A stretch of 64,000 nt of DNA from NCBI GenBank assembly GCA_963402885.1, contig OY727093.1, positions 7,947,501 through 8,011,500 on the forward strand, given 5' to 3'. The notes under the pieces are model-generated. The model was not told where the DNA came from. It did not search any database and saw only the letters and a program-made list of their open reading frames with translations. The translations under genes and the position numbers were made by a program. Source of the DNA: Antedon bifida. Its lineage: Eukaryota; Echinodermata; Crinoidea; Comatulida; Antedonidae. Below are positions 1 through 14,597 of this stretch, in pieces (position 1 is the first letter of the stretch; each line of letters opens with the position of its first letter).

Positions 1-3000
1 TTAAAGAACATGTAATATAGGGCATTTACAAAGGATTGCTTTATTTCAAGTCACAAGATTTTAAAACGATACAGTAGTTTTGAAATAATCACATAATCAT
101 ATTTTACAACGAACTCTTCAACAGAAAACAATTAAATTTAAACATTTACAAGACATGAATTTCCAACTAATAAAAAGAACGCTTTAGTTAACAAGCTCCC
201 TGGCCGTTAAGGGAATTCATTCAGTCGATGTGTAGTTAAAAATCATATAAGTGAGATATTATCAACTTGAGCATGTTCAACTATTGGCCATTTTTACACA
301 AGGTCTAAAGAAATATAATTTTACAATTTCCCGCGCGGCGATTAAAATCAGACGAGACGAAGCATATGTCTGTGTTAATCGAAAGTGGTAAATCTATTTT
401 ATTTTCAATGTTTACTCAAAGGTCTTGTCAATTTGTAACTCAATTTCTATCAAGTCTGGAGGGGCTATAAGTGACCCGCCTGTATTTTTTCCAAGAGAAA
501 ATATTCTAGAACTTTGAGATGTGATTTCTAATGCCTTCATCATCAACTTGATTCGAAACTAATATTTAGTATATTCTAATTGTAATCTAATTAGGTTTGT
601 AAATTGACTGAAGAATGGTAAATTAATTAATAAAGTTTAAATGTAATTATAATAATGTTAAACGATTGTTTGTTTTTTTGTTTACGCATGTTCACATAAT
701 ATTTGGATCTGCTCTGCAGTACAACATATTGAATTAATGTTCAAAACAATCACTATATTAACTATATCGTAATGATGAATGTCCTTGTGTAACCATGCTA
801 AAAAGGTACCGAGGTCTGACGGGAAAATCCAATGCCAGACACAATTACCCTAATTATCCTTGTACACCGGTCAAAAGAAGGCGTCACTATTTCAATAATT
901 GCAAAAAAATGATAAATTTACTAATAACTATGTTAAATTTTCCAAATGAGAAACATGCGTTCTCAACCAAACCAGATTAATTTTTTTAACAGAAATGTTC
1001 ACAGTTTTCCAACATTTTAGATACTCTTTTTTAAACCAATTGTGTTTGTTTTACAAAGTTATCTAATAACCCTAACATAACTACTTCATAATATTCATAA
1101 ACTCATTTATGCCGTATTTTAAAAAATATCATCAGCTCTGGAAGGTCAAGATTTATTTGAAGGAAATATTAAGTATTATTCGTAGAACTAAGATGACAGA
1201 GACAGAGGACTAATATATATTTTTGTAGAATCTAAGTTAAGTAAGATCGTACTTTAAATATTGTAAAATTGTACGTATAAAGCGAATCAATTTTGAGGGA
1301 AAATCCTTGATGAAACTTTTTACCAATTAGAAAGTTTGAGAAAGAATGTTTATATTACATACACTCAAAAATAAAAACAATACAATTAATTGTAAACAAA
1401 CATTTTCTTGTAAACAGTATTACTGCCCTTTCGTTAATTACTAAAGTCACTTTAATAAACATTTTTATGTACAGTATCGGGGCTATATTAAACAATGTAA
1501 CATATTTAATAATACTACAGTAAAATGTTTGTATTGTTGATTAAGGCCTAATGACACTGAAGTATTACCGTATTAGCTATCAGCATTTTTCTTTTGTACA
1601 CTGCACTTCCTCCGTTGTATCTTATCGATATTCCTTGCATATAGGCCTAAATAGTATTACACCCCTTGATACAAATCCAGACATAATGAAATCCTGGATG
1701 CCGGGCTAGAACAAAGGAGTTGGGCCAAGTTGGTTGCGTGCATTACCTTCACGATCGACCGGGACGCGGACGTCGTTCACGATCCAAACCGTAAACATCC
1801 CGTTGTTGTAAGCCTAGAGTAGGCAATTGAAACAATCGATTTTCCGGTGTGTGCCAAACAAATAAAAAAACATCACCAGAGAGGGGTTAATGAACAGGTA
1901 CGATAAATTAGTATATTTTCGAAGACGCTAATTTCGTTGACTTATGGACGTCCTTAAAGCACTTCCCTACTCCAGGGAAGTCAGATAAAAAGCTTTAAAA
2001 TATGATCCTTTTTAAAACATTTTAATTGATTACTATAGGATTTAAAAATTGCAATCCATGAATCGGGGATTTGTGACGGGTGAGAGGTACATTTACTTAG
2101 CACATGGTAAAGCAATCGGAAACCATGGTAATAAAGATGATTTAGGCCGCACTTTTGACAAACGTATTATAGTTTTTGTGGTGGAACCCACTATGTTGCG
2201 TCACGTGCAATTTGAGCTGTTACTGTTACGCTTGTCTTGGAACTTGGGACTTTTGGAATAAATAGTAAAATTACAATTTTATCAAATATCAAGAAATAGC
2301 TTTAGTTATTGAAGAGAGTTGAAGAGTTTATGACGAAGCCAACTTTTGGATTGGATTTTTGACTCACAATGAGCATGCATATCATCGTCATTTGCGCATG
2401 TTTCTAATGCCAGTTAGAAAGTTAGGGGGGAATTCCCTAGAATATAAGTAAATCGTAACAAATCGTATACTTACATAGACCCTTAAACATAATTAAAGGT
2501 GTTGATTGTTTTGTTAGGCTGTGATACTATGACATAATTTGTATCATCAACCACCATCTAAAACAACAGTGTGTGGAAAGTTAACATATAATGGTTCTTT
2601 TGATATTTCACATGTCGGTTCTTAAATTATATAACTTATAGTCATAGGTTTCACAACAATAATACGCTTATTGTTCCATAATTATTATAGTATCTGTCGC
2701 TACTTTTTAAGTCTTTAAAATGTGTTAAAAGCATGACATTTGCATTTACAATTTAAAGAAAAGTTATGAATGACCACAGAAAATTGTCTAAAAACATGCC
2801 ATCAGAAGGCATAAACCGAATTACCTCTTCTGTCTTTTGTCAGTTTGGTGCAATGATAATCAGCCATGTTAATTTAATAACACCAACTTCCTTGTGGAAT
2901 ATTGGCGCAAATTCTAAACTACAGATCCAGACAGTAATCACAGTAGCACATGGAAGTTGCATCGACATTAAAGCGCCCAAAAAACAAAGACAAGGAAAAA

Positions 3001-4174
3001 AACGACTTCATATCAACTGTTAATGTTCAGGATACAACATGATTGTTTTCAAAATTTAAATGTAAAAACACTCGTTTAACTCTTAGAACTTAATCACCTT
3101 TGTTTTCCAATTTATTAACTCCTATTCTTCATATTGGTTGAACAAGTTTAGATCAGAAAAGACTTGACCAACGTAAAGTCAAAGAGCACTACAACTTTGT
3201 AGCCCACTTTAAACTAAAGTTCCAAGTAAAAAGAAAAAGTTAAATCTCTGACGTTCTGAATTACTCCTACAACCATATTCTAATAAAATAATCATTATAT
3301 TAATATAGAAAAAATATAATTGAATTGAACCGATAACGTCACTATGAGTTAGTAAGTGTACAAAATTTCAATGCTTGAACTTCAATGAAATATTGGTGCG
3401 TCTCATTGAATTCATTATTTGTCATTTGATTTAAACGATGTAGATTTATTTATCCGTTGCCTGTTTTTATACGAGGCCTCAGCCGCTTGTAGGATGTGTG
3501 GACGACATGTAAATACCAGCCCCTGCAATGAATTGGTTCCAAGGCCAGGCTCAGGAAACGAAGAATTTATTCAATTTTACAGTCAAGTAAGAAAACATTT
3601 ATAAGGCTCAGTCATCGGGAATAAAAAAAAATATCTATTGATTTCCACGTGCGGGTCATTTATGAGGTAGTAGTGTCATAAGGAATATGCTTGATATCAA
3701 TCTGGTAAAAATAATGTGTTGAATAACTTTCAGCAAATTCTACCAGAATATATAAGGCATATCTGATGCATTTCACATACACATGGTAATTTAACAAACA
3801 TGCTTAATATGTTTCAAATAGTCGAAACGTGTTGAATTTTCCGAACAGGAAATACTTTTACTCAACAGGCTCTCGAAAACTCAATAAACCGTAACGTAAC
3901 AAGTATTAAACATCTATGGACAAGTCTACACTCATCAGCTTCATGACACGATAAATCATATCTTTTCAATTTTACTAGGTGTCTTTATATTGACAAGTAT
4001 GTCATCGGTTTTTGCCTCCTAATCAACTCTAGTTTCCTGCTACACGTTGCTGAGTGGCCAGTTAACAACGCAGATCTTTTTTGAAGTGTTAAAAAGGAGG
4101 AAACAACCGAAGAAATTATAACTAATACAAAATATATTTATCAACTTACAACAAACAAGGCCTTATACGTGGCT
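1..4174. other. AT-rich non-coding stretch
   Basis: No convincing gene is visible on either strand. Short open frames exist, but none has a recognisable domain. Two short segments have exon-like edges: 1747-1813 on the minus strand, and one that ends with a donor-like GTAAGA just after 3591 on the plus strand. They are treated as weak hypotheses in the findings. The dispersed word TAGGCCTA occurs here as elsewhere. Confidence 0.5.
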
Positions 4175-4270
4175 GCAGTCGCGTGCTCAAATTTGTGTTA
4201 GTGTTTACTGACCAACCGACCGACCAACCGACCGACATAGTGAGCTGTAGAGTCGCTTTGCACGCGACGC
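4175..4270. repeat. Imperfect inverted repeat around a CCAA/CCGA minisatellite
   Basis: The left arm GTCGCGTGCTCAAA (from about 4178) and the right arm TTTGCACGCGAC (4257-4268) are near-complementary. They enclose a short tandem run of ACCGACC/ACCAACC units at about 4209-4236. The right arm continues into a GCGAC tandem run. This could be a small foldback element; there is no second copy in the window to define its ends. Confidence 0.45.
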
Positions 4271-5641
4271 GACGCGACTAAAAAGCGACAACATGTTTTA
4301 AAAATTATCAATGGAAAAAGAGGAAAGATATGTCTAGGGTTGGTAATGTATAGGGCCGATGAAATATTTCTTCTTATTGAAGATTAGACCAATAAGTTAC
4401 ATATCCAGGGGCGTTGAGAGTGTTCAATTAAGTTTAAGAGAACCCTGTGTATTTCCATATTGCTTCTTAATGAATCGATTCCAATGAAGTTTATTTGGCA
4501 GGGACATTCTAGTTTTTTAAAGAATTTCCTCGTCATTATGTGATTACGAACGATAATATTGTGGGAAGTAATGATCAAAGTTAGCCTACTTAATTAGAAT
4601 TCCGCAGGTATAGGCCTATAGCATCAGTACATGGTATTCGGCATAATGCACTCCAAATTAATATGATGATGATCAATAATTATGACAACATTGAAGTATA
4701 TTTACTTCTTAACTTTTCTTCATTGTTACAGATATCTAAAATTATATTTATGCTTTCTGTTTCTGTTGTTCTTACCGAAGACGAAAACGTCCTCTAGTCC
4801 AAAAACTGACAGAAGTGGAAACTGCCCAATTGAATAAACGCATGCATGACATTGCTTTGAATGAAAAGTTTTTCTTCTTGTAGTCAGGAATGTAAAAAAT
4901 AAAGAAAAAGTCCTCGGAGAACAGTTTGAAGTGTTTTACCAGGCCTAGTAAAATGATCAGGGCGCCAGTGAGCTGTCGAGGCGAGTGTATCAGTGGTCTC
5001 TGGCAATTACGTATTCCATAATCGGCCTACCTTTGCAGCTTGGCAATTCGGCTAGGATTAAGGGTTGCGAATCCGATTTCCGCTTATTCCTAGTGAATGT
5101 GAGTGGAGTGATGAATTTCTGACGGTCGCAGATTACTGAGGTTTAAGTTAATTTATAATAAATACTTAAGCTAAATTCATCTTTATATTGAAAAGGGTTT
5201 GAACTTGAGTATACAGGATTCATGTTGATCTTTTAATGATGAGCAAATTGTCAGAGTGAAATGAGTCAAATGCAGTTTATTTTGAGAGTATCAAAGTTAA
5301 CTTGGAAAATACACGTGATAAATGTGAGGTAATACTGTAATTGTATTTATTGAAAGTACAGACCGATCGGTTTTAGGTAACTGATTTTATATAATAAAAA
5401 TAGTCAATATGAGGATATAAATAATCCTAAGCTGTGACTTGTTCAACATTTGGAACATCATGAACTGCAATTGGTTTGAGTCAGTAATAGAGATATGACC
5501 TCATTTTGACTCAGTCATCTGCTTTGTCAAATTGTCCAAATCCTTCAAAATATCCACCCAGTACGACAATGTACCGATGTAAATAGCTTGCAAATTAAAA
5601 GTATTGCATAGCATGGGTATAATTTAGAAAGTTATTGCGTA

Positions 5642-5995
5642 ACACCATCTAAATAATTCTAAAAAACATTAAAAGTATCTCAATGCAGAAGTTCGTACAA
5701 TTTCTGGAGAGTAACTGAGTCTGAAGAAACATTATAAGATTTGACTGTTAACATTTTAACTGAAAGTTATGAAATTTGGTCAAGTTTAGTTAAGTGGAAA
5801 CAAAAGCAGTTCTTGTTAAACACCATCTATAATATACATGTATATATTAATAAGTTTCTAAAATACTGAAGTATCTCGATACAAAGTTTCGTAACTTCTT
5901 GGCGATTGAACTTTGATTGATAAAAACTGACAACTGAATTGTAACTTTCAAGTTGTAAAATTTGGTCAAGTTCAGTTAAATGGAAACGAGAGACA
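5642..5995. repeat. Diverged tandem duplication, about 178-bp unit
   Basis: Two adjacent segments share an ordered set of blocks: ACACCATCTA, AGTATCTC, a TTCGTA block, a run ending in GAAACA or AAAACT, and AAATTTGGTCAAGTT followed by TTAA(A/G)TGGAAAC. The copies begin near 5642 and 5820. They are substantially diverged and non-coding. Confidence 0.6.
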
Positions 5996-8900
5996 ATACC
6001 ATAAAGGTCTTCGTACTTTCTTAATTACATTTATTCATGGTGTATATTTGAAAACGATCCACACCCCCTAGGCGTTTCCTTGGTGTGTTAGCTTGTGAAG
6101 TTTCCCTACGCTGTCACTTCGTATTGAGAACGACGTATTGTTATAAACAGTGTCACCATAATATCATATTTATCTTAATCATGTTTATATCCTTACACAA
6201 TGATACTTCTAATGATAAAATAAGTCTCTAATATACATATAATTAAGAACGTGCCATTTTAAAAAATAAAAAAATATACTGGTTCTTTTAAAAGTTTTTC
6301 TAATTGAAGTTTATCTATAATGACTAATATGGGAATCATCATGTATAAATATGGGCATATCGATACTAAATTTGGGCATGTTATGAAATCAAAACTATTA
6401 ATGGTACATTAAATCCCCAGCATGCACTACGGTACAGTTATAAAAAGTCTTTAATTTTAAGATCGATAAACGTTAGTTTTTTTTTAAAGCAATTAGAAAT
6501 GCAAAATGTTACGTTGCTTTTTAATAAATCTTACACGCTTACAAATCCCGTTCGTTGTTTTATAAACAAAGGTTGTAGTAAAACTAATACTACAGTAAAT
6601 AACAATAATTAATAAATGAGTCATTATTGTTGTCATGGTGATTAATGCTGAGCGACGATATGAAACAATTTCCTGCTGTACATTAAATAAAGAGATCTGA
6701 AAGAGTAGTAGGCCTATTTAAAAAGTTTTACAAAGAAATGGATGGAATAACTATCTCATAGAACTTCCTGAACGTGCAATCCGTCAAGGATGACTGAGTA
6801 ATATACAATATATCTGAGTCACAAAGCTTCTTCAAAAACCAAGAGAAAATTTGATAAATCGTCAAATTTAGGTGTACCACACTACTATATTAATAGATAG
6901 GTGATGTGACATCTAACAAATTCTTTATAATTGAAGGGAATGAATCGCTGGTGGCATATGAAATACAACCCGTGTTTCATTATTTATCAAGGGGTAGACT
7001 ATGGTTAGTCTGACGTAGGATACTGTCCCAAACGACCTTATAAACACTGGTGTAGCACGTCTGGGAGACATCTCATACGGCGCGACTACCGAGGCCACGG
7101 CCCAAGCGTATCTATTCGTATCTGTTCGTGGTCTTGTTTCGCTACGACATTCGTATGTGGCCTAGCTAAGCTCTTGTATCAGTTTGCTTGAAGATACGGA
7201 ACTTCTATCTGTCAATACTTTGACAGGGCACCGAGAATTGTCCAAAAGCACGAACCATTGACTTAAACGACCGGCACGTAGACAAAGTATAAAATTATAA
7301 TGTTCAAGTTTATGAAAAAGACACAAGGTCACGCGTCCACTCAACGGTATATTTCAACCTATATTGTAATAATGTAACCATAAATATTGCCGATAGACTT
7401 GCTTTAAAAATGCAAATGACAGACCTACACAAAATCAAAATAAAAGATCAACTAGAATTGCATTACTAATCATGAATAATAATCGTTTTTTAACATCAAG
7501 GAAGATTTTATTTTCCCTATGATTGTTTTGGGGGGTCTCCATTAATTTTATTTAGTCTTTTTAAAATAATTCTAGTTATCCTTCCTTTTACATAGTTCAG
7601 ATAAATCAAAGTGTAGAACTTTTTAATCGTTCTTAAAGTACTTTCATCCCCCTTTTTCACTGTTTTTCTGTTATTAATTGACATTAGTCGCACTTCTGCC
7701 AAATCGGAAACAGCGTGACGTTTCGAATTTGAGACGTCCAGTGTCCGAAATTTGTCCCGGTAAATATCTACGTGTATGGGTTAGGTGAAACCAATACTCG
7801 TTGCAACGAAATAGGGCGCAGGGTATGTATCCCACGTGGTTTGTTAAATTGAAAATAAACACCAAATAACACGAAGTTGATATTGCTTCTGTAAGCGTCA
7901 CTTAAAGGGACGGGGTTATCTGATAAGACATTTATTTGAAACTTTTATACTTTATTCTCGATGGGATAGGAGTATTAGTGTGAATATCCAAGAAGATATA
8001 AACCTATATGGAGATTATTGATTAGATCAATAAAAATAGGTTCCCAGTGGGCATATCCAAAGTATTACTCGAGCGGGTCATGAAGTAAAAAGTAATATTG
8101 ACACATTCAAACTTGTTAACACTATCATACAATCGAATCCTCTACGGTAGTCTAAAAATGTTAAACGTATTAAAAGTTAAACAAGATATTAACTTTATTT
8201 CACTGCAATTGCAAATTAAAGCGGCGTTTTTACATACTACACGTAGGTTTCTTTAGATGTGGTTTTAGTTGTACCTGTTGAATTCCCCTTTAACCACACG
8301 ACTAATTCATAACAGAAACATTCTTTATGAACATGAGCCATAAATTAAATAACAGGTAAATTAAGATCTACACTCATAAAATAATGGCAGTAAAATTAAA
8401 TTTAACGGTATTTTAACAACTTTTGTGTATGGCTAACCTATTACAGTTATTCTTTTAATAATAATTATACCCTTAATAGTTTCGTCACCTATATAAGAGT
8501 TGCTTTAAATTTATTGAGATCATAGTTCTCAAAGAGCAAATTTGTCACAGGAGTGTTAAATGATAACATAATGCATGAAAATTGCCGACCATAAAATATT
8601 TACGTAAGATTATACACCTTTCGTTTAATTTTATTTTACATCAAATAAACTCATGGTTTTTACTAATATTAATGAATAATTAAATTTATTAAACGTAATA
8701 TGATTGAAATATGTAAATTAACCTATGACGTTAGTAAACTTCTTAAAAGCAAGAAGTCTTTTTCCCATCAGAACCGGTAAATCATTTAAAGTCTACACAA
8801 AAGACTAGCTGACGTTTAACAGATTAATAACAAAAGGATATAATAAGTCGATGGGTCTAACCAACACAAAGAGGCCACGTTTTTTACTATACTATAAAAT

Positions 8901-9714
8901 TAGAACCATTGTAATGTGTAAATGGCTATGATAAAACGTCCTAATACTTAAATATGTCAATATTAATTGATGATTTAATGTTGTTACCAGAAAAAAAGAA
9001 TAATATTAGATATTGCCAGTTATTAAATATTATGCGATATTAACGACTATATTAATAATAATTAATAACAAATTTGCTTATATTATTATATAAGTTAATA
9101 AATCAATTTAGTTCACCCATATTCACATAGAAATTTGTTACAGGGCCACTTTAGTGTAATAAATACTGTACGTTTGTTTTACGAAAGAAACATCGTCTCT
9201 TTATTGTTTGTATTTATCATGGATATTTCTATACTGCTTAGCTACTAGTTAGTCTACTCTGTAAGCCTAAAAGAAAACATCTATTAGGTCTTAACACTGG
9301 CGGGTAAAGTTAGTTACATGGCTGTGGCAATTTGTAGCGGTGCCTAAAACAAATATTCTTCGTTGTCTGTGGTATAATCTTAAATCAACTTCTTAATGAA
9401 AAACATACGAAACGTGTCAGTGATGGGGACTTGAGTCCGGAAGGAGGGATTTTGGGACAGAGGCAGTAGGAAATAGAAACTTATGAGCCCGCCGTTTGAG
9501 TGATACACACAAAGACAATTCAAAATCACCTCAGTATAGAACAATGAACACTCTACTAAAGCCTTCCTTACTAATTCGATTCTCAACCGTGCCCTTCGTA
9601 GTATAGACCATCATAAACTTCAAAGAGGCTCTTTAACAGTACAGATGTATAGGCCTACATTGATTGTGTTAGGGGTATAGAAAAATAACAATTCAACATT
9701 GCAGACTTAATGAG
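5996..9714. other. Non-coding stretch, no feature recognised
   Basis: AT-rich sequence with scattered stops in all frames. A slightly GC-richer segment at about 7010-7330 has no coding signature. No RNA gene, long repeat or transposon end was recognised. Confidence 0.45.
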
Positions 9715-9741
9715 ATTCAATTCAATTCAATTCAATTCAAA
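9715..9741. repeat. TTCAA pentanucleotide microsatellite
   Basis: About five perfect tandem TTCAA units. They are directly followed by AATTCTTTAATCATCCCACA and a CGGGG tract, which might be the degraded end of a transposable element, but no second copy is present to test this. Confidence 0.8.
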
Positions 9742-10107
9742 ATTCTTTAATCATCCCACACGGGGCAATTCAAATAAAAAGGTCTGGATTAAAATGATCT
9801 GAGATGTTTAAAACAATTGTAAAAGTTTGTTTTAGAATGTGAAACACTAAAATAACTATGCATTAACTTAATCTGTATTGCCAAAGAAATAAATAAACAT
9901 TTTCTTTTCTAAAGGACGGACCTAATTTTTAATTAAATTATCCATTTTGCCTTGAGTTTTAAAAGGCCTAAATTTTGTTACAGATTTAAATAAAACACAG
10001 ACCAAATATGCGTTTGTACTTGAAGTTTTTACCTTTAATTCGAACACGGTAGCCTAGTTACAATACACATAAAATTTTGATTAAACTTTAGAATTTGAAA
10101 AACGTGT

Positions 10108-10265
10108 TTCTGATTTTAATTAGTGTCCCTTTAAAATTGAGGTTTGATAACGCGTTTATGATAACGCATTCTGATTCTAATTAGTGTTGTCTAAAATTGG
10201 GTTTATAACGCGTTCGGGTTATGTAAACGCATTATGATTTTAATTAAGTACTGAAATGGGGTTAA
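10108..10265. repeat. Degenerate tandem repeat, 61-63 bp unit
   Basis: Units start at 10108, 10169 and 10232 with TTCTGATTTTAATTAGTG-like sequence. Each of the first two carries an AAAATTG block followed by ATAACGCGTT and a second AACGCATT. The third unit is partial. Non-coding. Confidence 0.7.
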
Positions 10266-13200
10266 AAGTTAAAACTTAAAAGGTGATATAATGTGTTTTT
10301 AATCGGACAAAATTCGACTGCATCATACACTTCGTCATATATCTACTTAGGCCTATTGTTTATATCGGAATCCTTTAAAATGTAGGTCTACAACGACAGT
10401 ATTTCAATTCCAATTCTATAATATTTAAATTTCTTTAAGAATTATGTTAGGCTTATTTTAATATTACTAATAAATAAACATTAGTATCGCATAAAAGTCA
10501 CATTACATTTTAACCTGTAATTATATAAATGTCATAAATGTTTATTTAAATAAATAATTAAAGTTTGAAATTCTATATGAAAATGTTGTATTTGTAAGGG
10601 TAAACACACTTCTTTAAAAAAAAAACTAAAATTGCAAAGTTGAAGTAATTTCATTTTTTCATTCGAAAGCAGTCTAATAAAATAAAATATAGACCTATAA
10701 AGAAATGATGATTATCATGCAAATAATATAGTGTCTATTAGTATTACATATTAGGCCCCTAAACTGTTTTTATTATTAGTACCGTTATATACCAATATAG
10801 CTTTGTATTAGCTTATATTTAAATGACATTTAATATTATAGATGAAAATATTAAAGGAATGTTCATACAGCTAATTACGATATTCGATACATAAATTTGT
10901 AAAGTGAAAGTTTATTCTGAATGGTGAGTGATTGATGCATGATTAAATTGTCGTGTTTAGGTTCATTTATAGGGACAACTAGGATAAAGCGACAACACAG
11001 TTTAGGAAAGGAAAATGTCACCTGACCTTGAACGTGAACGGGTCAATAGAGTCTCCTGTACGGCACGTGGAGAAGCATCAGATGCGGTTTAAAGTTATGT
11101 AGGCCTAGATCCACTGATGCTATCAACAATGGGTAAAGTGAACATTATGTTGTATAAACATACCAGTTGATGTGTTTCAAAAATTATGTAGGCCTCTATA
11201 TCAACCAATATGTCTATATCAACCAATATGTTGATTATACAGTGTGTATATCACCATACGTGTTTCCAAGAATTAATATTTATACTATTGTCAACAATAA
11301 ATATAGATAAAGCTTATGGGTAACAATTTAGGTGGTTCATAGAACTAGTACATATCGTAGATACTCAGTAATATTTTTAAAAAAAGTAGGCCTAATTATA
11401 GACACATCCCTAAAAATGTCCGAAATCAAAACCGACGCATTTCACAGAAATAACTCTATTTATAAACGCAAAATTGTTCTGTTTAAGCCTATTAAAATAA
11501 CATTAGTGACAGTATCTAATGCTCTTTATATACAACAAATACCAGGAAGAATCCTATAGGAAATAATATATGGTGATGGGAATTAGGCATTGTTGTAGCA
11601 ACGTTTCTAAAAAAGACAATTCCTATAATGTATCCTATTTATAAGCATGCTAAACAACATTGTTGTTGAATCGCCCATTAAATAGTGTCTACAGTATATC
11701 AAATACGAGGGTTAGTAGTATCACATCGTCGTCGAATTTTAATAGCACAACAACCGCCCAAGTACTGTCACAGTATTAGCAATAATCAGTAGTAATGCAA
11801 TTGACAATACCGCATCACTTACTCTCAGTAATACCATTTTCATAACTTCTATATATAGACAGATGTTAACTGTACAGATTTGGATCTTTTGATCATTTAA
11901 ACACTTAACATCTATACGTTAATATTACACACGTGTTATTGAACAGCCACGAAAAGGTTTTGTTACGTTGTCTCTTGATAAAGGATACAAAAGTACAGAT
12001 ATTTAGATTTATGATATTAACAATTAAAACTATTTTAGAGTAAGAGTGATAATCCAGCGAAATTGACGAATCCTAAAATTCAGATTGGTCTGGTTAACCC
12101 AGAATGTCAAAATCAATTAACAAAGGGTATTGAGAATGACGTGTGATTCACATTCAACTTGGATATATCCTAACATCAATAATTAATCACTTTATCTAAT
12201 TTGCATAACTGTCAATCCAGGTGTCGACACAATAATTTGATTAATGTAATTATTACGCATTTAGGTGTGATTTCTCTTAATTAAATCAAGAATTTAAACT
12301 TAATATTGAACATTACAATGAACCTTTTACCATGCATCTTCCTCAATCAACCAGCGTCGTCTCAACCATATCTATGCACAATATTCTATGCAGAGAAAGA
12401 TGATGTTAAATTTCTCTTTAGACTTTAGTAATGTTGCAATGATGCCCTAATAGAAAAATAAATGGAATCTAAATTGCCTAATAAACATTATGAAAATTAG
12501 AATTGTAGAAACTTGCAATGAATATATCTACATTATACCTTGAAATCTCAACAAAATAAGGACTTCGTAAAGTAGTTATACAGTATTAAAATAATCATAT
12601 ATTTATTACATTCCTATATCTATACCTAATAATATCATACAAGAACATCCAACCATAACAATCACAACAAATATAGAAAGGTCATGTAGAAAACTGTGGA
12701 TAACTTGATAACACAGTTGATTATGTACATCCAACTGTACTGCTGTAGTAGGCGAGTAATCGCGACATTTTACGGGACATTAATTAATCGTTTGAATTCA
12801 TAAAATGATTGTGAGTGATAATGGCGTTCCATTAGAACGAATCTTTTACTGAAATCGCTAACTGTAGAAATAATATCCCATCTACTCGACGCACGATTGC
12901 GGTAGATCGTGTTATGAGCAGTAATATTATTCTGCTAGGCCTAGATTACTTTGGCTGAAAGTACTGCTTTTAATGATGGTATGTTGTTCCTTTTCTTGAA
13001 TATAAACAATAAAGATGAAGTGATATGTGTTGATAAGGTACGGAGCCGATGGATAAAGGTGTATATGTAAGAAGATGCCGAATTAAGACAATGGCGCGTG
13101 CTATATTTTGGCTTCCTACTGCTCTCTCGCGACACAACAGTATTGATAGAGCTAGTAGCCCCAGGCGCAGATGAACAAACTACAGGTATTATAGGCACTC

Positions 13201-13846
13201 GCCCACCGGCTAAATCTTCACTCCCACATGACAAGCAGTTTCATTTTTTAGATACTAGCTTTTGTGTTCCCATACAATTTAGATTTTTATAAATATATTC
13301 ATACAATAAAACATAAAAGTGGTATTCGTGGCCTTGGAGAAAAGTACTTTCCTTTCCACAATTTCAATCTTGTTATCAAACATCATAATTTAATTATATC
13401 TATAGCAAGGTTATCGTTATCAATTATGTAACAATTTTAAACACTCACACTCATTTAAAACTTTTGATCAAAACTCCAACAGTTTGATTTTAGTAGAGAT
13501 AAAAATACGATATACCGACATTGACACATTATCTGAAGCATTGTTGACATTATTTGTTGTTGATCTCAATTAAACGTAACATAAATCACTACGATTTCTG
13601 TTTTATCAACAACATCCTTTATACCATAAACCAACATTAGTAGAGACCTAATATACAGGACTGTCACTTACCAATTTACACGTCTGGTCGAATACCACTT
13701 TAATACCAAATCAAATTAAACCAACACACATTCATAATTAATGTACTACTATATAGTCTGACTAGACATTTAGTAAGTAGCCCTATTATATTGTTATACA
13801 AATATTGACATTTCTTCTTACATTTCGTAAATATAACATTACTTAC
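10266..13846. other. Non-coding stretch downstream of the MRF bHLH exon
   Basis: This lies 3' of the bHLH exon donor on the minus strand, so later MRF exons may be here, but none could be recognised. A block at about 12941-13240 is less AT-rich and has an open minus frame without a usable acceptor in the right phase. An 18-bp unit (TCTATATCAACCAATATG) is tandemly duplicated at 11195-11230. Confidence 0.4.
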
Positions 13847-14443
13847 CATTGCATCCGATGTATTTGAACTTGTTTCCAACGTTTCTAACTCATTTCCGTC
13901 ACTGTTCGATTTTTCAACTTGTAACAATCTCTCTAACTTTTCAATGTATTCGATGGCATTTCGCAAAATTTCCACTTTTGGAAGGCGTTGATTTGGATTT
14001 GCACAAGTATGTCGCTTTAGAGCTTCAAATGCTTCGTTTACCTTTCTTAACCGTCTTCTTTCTCTCATTGTTGCTGCTTTTCTCTTGTCCATAGCAACGT
14101 TTTTCCGTTTACATGCTTTACAAGCCCACAACAAACATCGTCTTTCTCCTTGCCCAGGATATCCAGGGGCCAATACATGTTCCATGTCCTCCTCCCTATG
14201 ACCGCCTTCTGATCCGGTGTCAGGGATGTGTTCAAGGGAATAACAAGAACCAGGGGTGCGTGGATGTGTCGATTGGTGTACACTATCATGGTGATATCCG
14301 TTTGAGTATACCGAGTTAACATTACCGTGGTATCCCGAAACATCGGTGTTAGCATTGAAATCATCATAGTAACCCATTGTCTGCATATCTGAATATCTAC
14401 AACTACTCCGCATCGGCTCCATAGCTTCCATTGTCTGCATCAT
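13847..14443 (-). CDS. MyoD: MyoD-family myogenic regulatory factor, bHLH-containing first coding exon
   Basis: The exon encodes 199 residues ending at a consensus donor (ATG|GTAAGT, phase 0). Residues about 101-112 are the Cys-rich [12 protein letters not shown] motif unique to myogenic factors. Residues about 112-175 form the bHLH domain, with the basic stretch [10 protein letters not shown] followed by [12 protein letters not shown], the loop NPNQRLPK and helix 2 [15 protein letters not shown]. The myogenic code residues (Ala-Thr in the basic region, Lys before helix 1) are present. As known for the family, it would bind E-boxes as an E-protein heterodimer and drive muscle gene expression. 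The exon ends SNTSDAM, like the vertebrate MyoD exon 1 end SNCSDGM. The start was set at the Met pair (14443/14440) because an upstream in-frame ATG at 14575 coincides with the predicted transcription start. Downstream exons were not found. Confidence 0.93.
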
Positions 14444-14597
14444 AAGCCCTGCCGTTTTTACTTTCACACACGCAGACCGTTTAAAAACACTACGACATGA
14501 AGTCCCGGTGCGACCTAGAGGAAGAGCGTTATTATCTCGCTTACATCTACCTAACCACTGGTGGCTTGATTTCATATCTGCCAACCAGACCTAGGAA

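Noticed and set aside
12941..13234. Open minus frame considered as MRF exon 2
   Set aside because: No acceptor in phase 0 precedes it, there is no polypyrimidine tract, and it lacks the conserved helix III-type motif expected in MyoD proteins.
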